Shown: positions 1 through 3,479 of the stretch, one piece after another
Layout: each line of letters begins with the position of its first letter
How positions within the stretch are numbered: position 1 is the first letter of the stretch
NCBI GenBank assembly: GCA_001821455.1
Contig: MHLY01000001.1
Coordinates: 18,763-28,413, forward strand
Length of the DNA: 9,651 bases
From: Candidatus Nealsonbacteria bacterium RBG_13_42_11
GTDB lineage: Bacteria; Patescibacteriota; Minisyncoccia; Minisyncoccales; RBG-13-42-11
Reading direction: 5' to 3'
Translations under genes and position numbers: made by a program
Notes under the pieces: generated by a model
The model's input: the letters and a program-made list of their open reading frames with translations, nothing else
Databases searched by the model: none
What the model was told of the DNA's origin: nothing

Positions 1-39
1 GATAAACACCAGCCAGCCGATAATTTTTGAGTAGTCCAT
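1..39 (-). CDS. 5' end of a hydrophobic protein, truncated by window edge
   Basis: An ATG at 39 opens a frame that runs off the left edge and reads MDYSKIIGWLVFI. The hydrophobic stretch right after a short polar start suggests a membrane segment or signal anchor. It begins 6 nt after the stop of the DUF4258-like gene and lies on the same strand, so it would be the fourth gene of the operon. No Shine-Dalgarno site is visible, as for the other genes in this operon. With only 13 codons the family cannot be named; the call rests on spacing and hydrophobicity. Confidence 0.45.
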   Translation of the reverse strand, partial: MDYSKIIGWLVFI

Positions 40-45
40 AAGAGT

Positions 46-384
46 TTATTTAATTAGTTTATATAATTCCCTGAGGGTGTCGTCCGGGATTTCCGGCCTC
101 TCGCCCGCCGGTGTTCGGCCGGGATACCTCCAGGCGCTGATAATTTTAATGCCTTTAGGCCTTTTTAATATCTGATACATTGTCCAGGCCTCGGTCGGAT
201 GTTTTTTTGTGCCCGTAATCTGCATTGAGGCAATAGTGTTCGGCGCGATTCCCTCTTCTTTTCTGTTAGGGCGCCGCAAAACATTCAGTACTCTTTTTTC
301 CGAAAACCGGTATTGCCGCATTTTGGCTTTAGAATGAGTTGTCCAAAAAAACTTACCTTCTCCCTGCTGCAACTTCAAAAACAT
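46..384 (-). CDS. DUF4258-like small protein
   Basis: This is a 112-aa basic protein. Residues about 15-55 contain a THSKAKM...R..SE.RVLNVLRRP pattern like the (T/S)xHaxxRMxxRxI core of DUF4258-type domains, which have a RelE/BrnT-like small alpha/beta fold. A second conserved-looking block, KIISAWRYPG, follows at about 79-88. The biochemical role is unknown; RelE-like folds include RNA-binding toxins, but no antitoxin partner is seen and I do not call a toxin. The start is 1 nt after the stop of the SIMPL gene, so translation is probably coupled. No Shine-Dalgarno site is seen. A start at Met22 would cut off the His of the motif and is less likely. The family assignment is from pattern recognition only. 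Confidence 0.65.
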   Translation of the reverse strand: MFLKLQQGEGKFFWTTHSKAKMRQYRFSEKRVLNVLRRPNRKEEGIAPNTIASMQITGTKKHPTEAWTMYQILKRPKGIKIISAWRYPGRTPAGERPEIPDDTLRELYKLIK

Positions 385-385
385 G

Positions 386-1159
386 TTACTTTATTTCGTA
401 AGTTAGATATACCGTCACTTCTATTTTGTTTTCACCGGTTTCTATCTGAGGCGAAGGCGCTTCCTCGCCGCCGCCCAAACCAGAAGACATGGCTTTTTCT
501 AATCCGTAATAATACGGAATAACTCCGCTTTCGCTGAAACTGCTGATTCGCACCAGTTTAATACCCAACTGAGAAGCCAGGTCCTTTGCCTTGGCTTTGG
601 CTTTTTCAATTGCCTGGTCTCGGGCTTGTTTCTTTATTTCGTCCTGCTTATCAACCGTAAACTGCAAATTACTCACATCATTGGCGCCGGCATCGGTTGC
701 TTTAGCGATAATATCGCCGATTTTCTCCAAACTCCTGATTTTTATTTCCAGAGATTGAGTGACTTCATAACCGACTAGCACTCTTCTTCCCGAAGGATAA
801 ATTTCGCTTGCTTCATACCACTCGTAGCGGGGAGAGATATTAAAAGTAGTTGTTTTTAAGTCCTTGCTTTCCACACCCTCGGCCTTTACCGCCTCAATGA
901 CGGCGTTCATCTTTTTGGTATTTTCATTCATTGCTTCAGCAACGGTTTTTTTCTCAGTTATCACCGATGCCGTGGCCAAAGCCAAATCCGGCTTGACGTA
1001 AACGGTTCCGGTATCGGAAACCGTGATGGTGTTTTCCGTTGTTTTTACTTTTTCCTGGATATTAATGCTTATCCAAACAATCAGAGAGACAAAAAGAGCC
1101 ATCAGCACAATCAAAAAAGCAGTGAAGGCGCATTTATTTTTAAAATCTAGATTGCACAT
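386..1159 (-). CDS. Membrane-anchored SIMPL (DUF541) domain protein
   Basis: This 257-aa protein has one membrane helix near the N-terminus (about residues 11-31, after a short Cys/Lys-containing cytoplasmic tail). The SIMPL/DUF541 domain then fills about 44-256. Family hallmarks are the opening strand TITVSDTGTVYVKPDLA, the block of helix and strand ending in GVESKDLKTTTFNISPRYEW, GYEVTQSLEIKI, the segment GANDVSNLQFTVD, and a Lys/Ala-rich helix ARDQAIEKAKAKAKDLA leading to the last strands. Relatives include E. coli YggE, linked to oxidative-stress defence, and periplasmic BP26; the molecular activity is not settled. Topology predicts an extracytoplasmic domain. It lies 18 nt downstream of the SdpI-like gene and 1 nt upstream of the DUF4258-like gene, so it is the middle of an operon. 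No Shine-Dalgarno site precedes the ATG, which follows an A-rich leader. Confidence 0.9.
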   Translation of the reverse strand: MCNLDFKNKCAFTAFLIVLMALFVSLIVWISINIQEKVKTTENTITVSDTGTVYVKPDLALATASVITEKKTVAEAMNENTKKMNAVIEAVKAEGVESKDLKTTTFNISPRYEWYEASEIYPSGRRVLVGYEVTQSLEIKIRSLEKIGDIIAKATDAGANDVSNLQFTVDKQDEIKKQARDQAIEKAKAKAKDLASQLGIKLVRISSFSESGVIPYYYGLEKAMSSGLGGGEEAPSPQIETGENKIEVTVYLTYEIK

Positions 1160-1177
1160 TTTATTTAATATGATTTA

Positions 1178-1831
1178 TTATTCCCGACCTTTAATTTGTT
1201 TAAATACAAAATATGAATAAGCCACCGAACTCAAAGATGCCAATAAAATAGCGGTGATTAAAATTGGAAACGAGTACTGGGGCATGAAAACGCCAACTAA
1301 AGAAACTATACCGGCTAAAATAAATAACTGGCCGCTTTTTTGGTGGGTTTTGTCCCAGACCTCTTCGGAATGAATCGTCCAGGGCGTTCTGATACCGACA
1401 AAATAATTCTTTTTAATTGAAGGCAATAATAAACCGATTACAATAAACATAACAGATAAAACCGGAACAATAAAATATCTTATATTTATCATTTCTACTC
1501 CCAGGGCGGCTAAAAGCGTGTAAAGATAAAGCAAAACGAAAAAGAGAACGAAAACCGTTCTCAACCAAAAATAAGGCATGATAAACTTTTGATAATTCAG
1601 TTTCAAAGGGTCAATTAAAGGAAGAAATATCATTAAAAGATAAATCAACAAGGTAATGCCGGGAATCAATAAAACCATAAAACACTTGCTGCTCCAGGCG
1701 TCAATTTCGCCATTGATATTCCAGTGAGAAGGAATTCTGTCGGGTAAAATCGGGTATAATAAAACGCCTACGGCAAAAATAAAAACAATCAAAGAGAAAG
1801 GTAAAATTTCTTTTGCGGTAAAAATTTTCAT
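1178..1831 (-). CDS. SdpI/DUF1648 family multi-pass membrane protein
   Basis: This 217-aa protein has about six hydrophobic helices (near residues 9-28, 50-71, 91-110, 118-137, 167-184 and 187-208). The first loop carries the DUF1648 motif LPDRIPSHWNINGEIDAW (29-47). The loop after helix four carries the SdpI hallmark VGIRTPWTIHSEEVWDKTH (145-163). In Bacillus subtilis, SdpI confers immunity to the SdpC toxin and acts with the repressor SdpR. Most homologues sit without an sdpC partner and their role is unknown, and no toxin gene is visible here. It is the first gene of the operon with the SIMPL gene. The ATG has no Shine-Dalgarno site; an extended -10 ends 10 nt upstream, suggesting a very short or absent 5' UTR. 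Confidence 0.9.
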   Translation of the reverse strand: MKIFTAKEILPFSLIVFIFAVGVLLYPILPDRIPSHWNINGEIDAWSSKCFMVLLIPGITLLIYLLMIFLPLIDPLKLNYQKFIMPYFWLRTVFVLFFVLLYLYTLLAALGVEMINIRYFIVPVLSVMFIVIGLLLPSIKKNYFVGIRTPWTIHSEEVWDKTHQKSGQLFILAGIVSLVGVFMPQYSFPILITAILLASLSSVAYSYFVFKQIKGRE

Positions 1832-1841
1832 CTTATAGTTT

Positions 1842-1850
1842 ATTTTACCA
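1842..1850 (-). promoter_or_regulatory. Extended -10 promoter of the sdpI-SIMPL operon, near-leaderless
   Basis: On the minus strand TGG-TAAAAT forms an extended -10 (hexamer 1842-1847). No good -35 lies 16-18 nt upstream, where the DNA is the T-rich tail of the neighbouring terminator. Initiation about 7 nt downstream would fall near 1835, leaving only 3-4 nt before the ATG at 1831. This fits the absence of a Shine-Dalgarno site. Confidence 0.4.
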
Positions 1851-1861
1851 TTTCTTAACGG

Positions 1862-1902
1862 AAAAGAAAAAGCACGGCTGGAATTAAGAAATTAGCCGTG
1901 CT
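1862..1902 (-). terminator. Intrinsic terminator of the 83-aa gene, overlapping its end
   Basis: A perfect 9-bp stem (1871-1879 with 1894-1902, AGCACGGCT/AGCCGTGCT) has a 14-nt loop and is followed on the minus strand by TTTTTCTTTTCC. The upstream arm is made of the last coding codons, and the TAA straddles the stem-loop boundary. Confidence 0.85.
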
Positions 1903-2143
1903 CTGAGGAGAAAATCCCCCTGGCGACTTTAATTGCCGGATTAAAGTACATCGGTGGTACCCAATCCGGTTCATCGCGTGATTCGTCGTATCTCCGAAAA
2001 CTAATCAGAGATACTTTCTTATTGCCTTTTCTGGCAAAAATCATCTTGAATGGCCAATACTCAATGGTTACATTGAGGACTCGACCATTCTGTCTTTCCA
2101 CCACCTTCACCTCGGGTTTGTAATCACTAGTTCCGATAACCAT
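1892..2143 (-). CDS. Hypothetical 83-aa protein, well-expressed single-gene unit
   Basis: I do not recognise this 83-aa protein. It is soluble, with no signal peptide or membrane helix, and moderately basic. Alternating hydrophobic stretches (VKVVERQNGRVLNVTIEYWPFKMIFA, given here as two strand-like blocks around residues 12-37) suggest a beta-rich small fold, and a Trp/Pro/Tyr-rich patch DWVPPMYFNP lies at about 59-68. Expression signals are strong: a near-consensus promoter (2193-2221), a GGAGGT Shine-Dalgarno site 5 nt before the ATG, and its own terminator overlapping the stop. That organisation indicates a real and probably abundant monocistronic product. Its start is fixed by the Shine-Dalgarno site. 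The function is unknown; neighbours give no clear hint beyond lying downstream of a terminator-ended leader unit. Confidence 0.75.
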   Translation of the reverse strand: MVIGTSDYKPEVKVVERQNGRVLNVTIEYWPFKMIFARKGNKKVSLISFRRYDESRDEPDWVPPMYFNPAIKVARGIFSSEHG

Positions 2144-2148
2144 TTATT

Positions 2149-2154
2149 ACCTCC
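2149..2154 (-). promoter_or_regulatory. Strong Shine-Dalgarno site of the 83-aa gene
   Basis: GGAGGT lies 5 nt upstream of the ATG at 2143 and fixes the start of the hypothetical gene. It contrasts with the SdpI operon genes, which lack such a site. Confidence 0.85.
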
Positions 2155-2192
2155 ATTCATTATGTTATTGTAAAATATCTTTTATTGTTCCC

Positions 2193-2221
2193 ATTATACC
2201 AACAATTTTTCAAAAAGTCAA
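2193..2221 (-). promoter_or_regulatory. Near-consensus sigma-70 promoter of the 83-aa gene
   Basis: On the minus strand: -35 TTGACT (2216-2221), a 17-nt spacer, and -10 TATAAT (2193-2198) preceded by TGG (extended -10). The predicted start is near 2186, giving a leader of about 43 nt that contains the GGAGGT site. It lies directly after the terminator of the mini-unit, so the 83-aa gene does not depend on read-through. Confidence 0.85.
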
Positions 2222-2229
2222 GCCGGAAA

Positions 2230-2268
2230 TAAAAAAAGAGAGCTGATGCCAATCGGGCGTCAGCTCTT
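2230..2268 (-). terminator. Intrinsic terminator of the mini transcription unit
   Basis: Twelve paired positions (2239-2250 with 2256-2267, one G-T wobble, loop of 5) form a strong hairpin. On the minus strand it is followed by CTTTTTTTATTT. It ends transcripts started at the promoter at 2370-2398. A tandem TCTTCTAAT repeat (2265-2273 and 2275-2283) abuts and partly enters the stem. Confidence 0.85.
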
Positions 2269-2286
2269 CTAATGTCTTCTAATAAA

Positions 2287-2308
2287 CTAATTATTTTTTA
2301 ATAATTAG
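2287..2308 (-). other. AT-rich hairpin inside the mini transcription unit
   Basis: A perfect 9-bp inverted repeat, CTAATTATT and AATAATTAG, with a 4-nt loop sits between the 7-codon ORF and the terminator. A second possible 9-codon frame starting at GTG (2316) would end inside it. Its role is unknown; a structural RNA element or pause site is possible. Confidence 0.5.
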
Positions 2309-2316
2309 AGACGTGT

Positions 2317-2340
2317 TCACTTGTAAAAGTACCCTCTCAT
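2317..2340 (-). CDS. Possible leader peptide MRGYFYK
   Basis: An ATG at 2340 is preceded by AAGGAGG (2344-2350) and opens a 7-codon frame, MRGYFYK, ending in TGA. It lies about 23 nt after the predicted transcription start of a strong promoter and upstream of an AT-rich hairpin and an intrinsic terminator. The frame is aromatic-rich (Tyr-Phe-Tyr), recalling leader peptides of aromatic amino-acid attenuators, but the next gene is not recognisable as such and has its own promoter. A GTG overlapping the TGA could start a second 9-codon frame (NTSLIIKK after the initiator). It could instead be a chance frame within a small RNA. The Shine-Dalgarno-to-start gap of 3 nt is slightly short. Confidence 0.45.
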   Translation of the reverse strand: MRGYFYK

Positions 2341-2343
2341 TCT

Positions 2344-2350
2344 CCTCCTT
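2344..2350 (-). promoter_or_regulatory. Shine-Dalgarno site of the 7-codon ORF
   Basis: AAGGAGG followed by AGA and ATG gives near-perfect anti-Shine-Dalgarno complementarity. With a tandem GGAG just downstream, the effective spacing is slightly ambiguous (3-6 nt). It supports ribosome loading on the mini-unit transcript. Confidence 0.65.
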
Positions 2351-2369
2351 CAATGCTGGTTATTCTTGA

Positions 2370-2398
2370 ATAATAGATTAGTTCTTCTGTAAAGTCAA
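2370..2398 (-). promoter_or_regulatory. Strong promoter of the mini transcription unit
   Basis: On the minus strand: -35 TTGACT (2393-2398), a 17-nt spacer and -10 TATTAT (2370-2375). The start is predicted near 2363. The unit it drives would run to about 2232, roughly 130 nt, and contains no recognisable full-size gene. Confidence 0.8.
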
Positions 2399-2421
2399 TG
2401 GCGGGTCTCCACAAGTAAAAC

Positions 2422-2466
2422 CAAAATAAAAGCCCTGGAATAGTGCTTTTTTTTAACTTCCAGGGC
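2422..2466 (-). terminator. Intrinsic terminator overlapping the end of the acylphosphatase-like gene
   Basis: A perfect 9-bp stem (2432-2440 with 2458-2466, GCCCTGGAA/TTCCAGGGC) has a 17-nt loop and is followed on the minus strand by TTTTATTTTGG. The upstream arm is built from the last codons and the TAA stop falls in the loop. Confidence 0.8.
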
Positions 2467-2767
2467 CGTCGCGCTCGGGCGGAATAATTATACTAAACCT
2501 ACTAAAATTGCCCTTGAAGAGCTCTGTTTCAACCTCCATCATCTCAATTTTAGTGCCCTTCGGACATTCTTTCATCCAGTTAACTATTTCTCCAACTACT
2601 TCATTTATCTTTTCTTCCTTTCCCTCTAAAATTACTTTTATTTTGTGGCTCTTGGCGAGATAATAAATCTCGCCCTTTATGCCAAGTTTTTTTGCTAGAT
2701 CTGCGATTTTATCGCGGATGCCTTTTTGCTTCTCGCCTGTAATAACAACTACTTTCCTTGTGTTCAT
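2453..2767 (-). CDS. Degenerate acylphosphatase-like protein
   Basis: This 104-aa protein follows the acylphosphatase (ferredoxin-like alpha/beta) pattern along about residues 5-80. GEKQKGIRDKIADLAKKLG aligns with the phosphate loop and first helix of the true acylphosphatase encoded at 2889-3218. KVILEGKEEKINEVVGEIVNW aligns with its third strand and second helix, and CPKGTKIEMMEVE with the last conserved strand. The loop Arg is kept with the same 12-residue distance to the next Gly. The loop is one residue shorter and has lost VQGV. The catalytic Asn of GWVKNL is replaced by Tyr in GEIYYL. It is therefore probably catalytically dead or altered, perhaps a binding protein. A palindromic promoter region, a GGGGGT Shine-Dalgarno site and a private terminator mark it as a separately controlled gene. 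The alignment was made by eye. Confidence 0.7.
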   Translation of the reverse strand: MNTRKVVVITGEKQKGIRDKIADLAKKLGIKGEIYYLAKSHKIKVILEGKEEKINEVVGEIVNWMKECPKGTKIEMMEVETELFKGNFSRFSIIIPPERDGPGS

Positions 2768-2775
2768 TTCTGACT

Positions 2776-2781
2776 ACCCCC
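2776..2781 (-). promoter_or_regulatory. Shine-Dalgarno-like site of the acylphosphatase-like gene
   Basis: GGGGGT within AAGGGGGTA lies 8 nt upstream of the ATG at 2767 and supports that start. An ATG further upstream (2786) is out of frame. Confidence 0.6.
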
Positions 2782-2800
2782 TTCATTTTTTTTAAATTAC

Positions 2801-2817
2801 TAAGATAGTATATCTTA
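2801..2817. promoter_or_regulatory. Operator-like palindrome over the -10 region
   Basis: TAAGATA-gta-TATCTTA is a perfect 7+7 inverted repeat with a 3-nt centre. It lies within the promoter of the acylphosphatase-like gene and covers either candidate -10. This is a usual place for a dimeric repressor site; no regulator gene is visible nearby. Confidence 0.5.
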
Positions 2818-2839
2818 ATCAAAAAACGCCAAAAGTCAA
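2805..2839 (-). promoter_or_regulatory. Promoter region of the acylphosphatase-like gene
   Basis: Two minus-strand readings are possible: TTGGCG (2827-2832), 16-nt spacer, TACTAT (2805-2810); or TTGACT (2834-2839), 17-nt spacer, and a poor -10 AAGATA (2811-2816). The first has the better -10, the second the better -35. Both place the palindrome 2801-2817 across the -10. Confidence 0.5.
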
Positions 2840-2842
2840 GCT

Positions 2843-2865
2843 AAAAAGCCCTTATCGGGCTTTTT
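2843..2865 (-). terminator. Terminator after the acylphosphatase gene
   Basis: AAAAAGCCC and GGGCTTTTT pair over 9 bp around a 5-nt loop. On the minus strand it lies 23 nt after the acyP stop and ends in a T run. Its A/T symmetry would allow function in both directions. Confidence 0.85.
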
Positions 2866-2888
2866 CCTGATTTTCTAATTTAACGTCA

Positions 2889-3218
2889 TTATAAATCGTA
2901 TCTTATTTCAAAACCCTTGAATTCGGCTTGGTAGTCCTCCCAGACCACGTCTAAGGCCTCAATTTTAGCCCAGATCGGGCCTTTTCTTGCCCAGTTTACC
3001 ATTTTCTCAACCTTCCCCTTTTCCCCCTCAAAAACCGCTTCCACGCGGCCGTCTTTGAGGTTTTTCACCCAGCCCGAAACCCCAACTTTTTCCGCTCGAT
3101 GCTTGGTACTTTCCCGAAAAAAAACACCTTGCACTTTTCCCAAAACAAAAACATGGGCCCTGATTTTCTCTTCAGCCGATGGTAAATTCTCCCCCTGTCT
3201 TTTGAAGAAACTGAACAT
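2889..3218 (-). CDS. acyP: Acylphosphatase (EC 3.6.1.7)
   Basis: This 109-aa protein should hydrolyse acyl phosphates such as acetyl phosphate or 1,3-bisphosphoglycerate to the carboxylate and phosphate in the cytosol. Both family signatures are intact: VLGKVQGVFFR (about 25-35), with the phosphate-binding loop and its catalytic Arg, and GWVKNLKDGRVEAVFEG (about 48-64), with the catalytic Asn. GPIWAKI and the closing FEIRYDL are also typical. An N-terminal extension of about 20 residues (MFSFFKRQGENLPSAEEK) goes beyond the usual 90-100 aa length. The ATG has no Shine-Dalgarno site and lies 13 nt after the stop of a 30-codon membrane micro-ORF, itself just after tRNA-Val. The whole group is probably transcribed from the tRNA promoter. 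The terminator at 2843-2865 closes the unit. Confidence 0.95.
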   Translation of the reverse strand: MFSFFKRQGENLPSAEEKIRAHVFVLGKVQGVFFRESTKHRAEKVGVSGWVKNLKDGRVEAVFEGEKGKVEKMVNWARKGPIWAKIEALDVVWEDYQAEFKGFEIRYDL

Positions 3219-3231
3219 TTGTTTTTAAATA

Positions 3232-3324
3232 TTATCTTACCATGTGGGACGCCACTTCGGTTATGGCATACCAGGCGGCAAAGATAAGCAGTATGATTAC
3301 TGCTACGACTTCAAATTTTAGCAT
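3232..3324 (-). CDS. Putative 30-aa single-span membrane microprotein
   Basis: ATG at 3324 to TAA at 3232 encodes 30 residues: a short start MLKFEV, a hydrophobic run VAVIILLIFAAWYA of helix length, and a polar tail ITEVASHMVR. This looks like a genuine single-span membrane peptide. It begins 3 nt after the discriminator base of tRNA-Val and ends 13 nt before acyP, all on one strand. There is no Shine-Dalgarno site; processing of the tRNA 3' end would leave an almost leaderless ATG. Alternatively it is a chance frame in the tRNA-acyP spacer. The family is unknown. Confidence 0.5.
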   Translation of the reverse strand: MLKFEVVAVIILLIFAAWYAITEVASHMVR

Positions 3325-3327
3325 AGG

Positions 3328-3400
3328 TGGGCACTAGAGGATTTGGACCTCTGACCTCTACAATGTGAGTGTAGCGCTCTAACCACTGAGCCAAGTGCCC
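3328..3400 (-). tRNA. tRNA-Val (anticodon CAC)
   Basis: A full cloverleaf can be read on the minus strand: acceptor GGGCACT/AGTGCCC, D stem GCTC/GAGC, anticodon stem CTACA/TGTAG with loop CTCACAT (anticodon CAC, decoding GUG), a 5-nt variable loop, T stem AGAGG/CCTCT, and discriminator A. The CCA end is not encoded (CCT follows), so it must be added enzymatically. The T loop reads TCCAAAT, so position 55 is C rather than the nearly universal T. It is the first gene of the tRNA-microORF-acyP unit. Confidence 0.95.
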
Positions 3401-3409
3401 GATAAAATA

Positions 3410-3438
3410 ATATTAACAAGATTTTCCCAAAGCATCAA
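3410..3438 (-). promoter_or_regulatory. Promoter of tRNA-Val and the acyP unit
   Basis: On the minus strand: TTGATG (3433-3438), a 17-nt spacer and TAATAT (3410-3415). The predicted start near 3403 lies only a few nt before the tRNA 5' end at 3400. Confidence 0.75.
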
Positions 3439-3442
3439 TTCT

Positions 3443-3471
3443 TTGCCATAAAACAAAAAATCAATTAAAAT
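3443..3471 (+). promoter_or_regulatory. Promoter of the 685-aa gene, apparently leaderless
   Basis: TTGCCA (3443-3448), a 17-nt spacer and TAAAAT (3466-3471). Initiation about 7 nt downstream falls at about 3478, 2 nt before the ATG at 3480. AAAGGA (3472-3477) resembles a Shine-Dalgarno site but is too close to the ATG to work as one. The -35 lies 4 bp from the divergent tRNA -35. Confidence 0.6.
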
Positions 3472-3479
3472 AAAGGATA

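Noticed and set aside
313..522. Plus-strand 69-codon frame
   Set aside because: Antisense to the junction of the DUF4258-like and SIMPL genes; no Shine-Dalgarno site or recognisable domain.
1023..1220. Plus-strand 65-codon frame
   Set aside because: Antisense to the N-terminus of the SIMPL gene; its hydrophobicity reflects the opposite-strand membrane helix.
46..1831. A toxin-antitoxin or bacteriocin immunity system
   Set aside because: DUF4258-like and SdpI-like domains could suggest it, but no antitoxin, no SdpC-like toxin and no SdpR regulator are visible.
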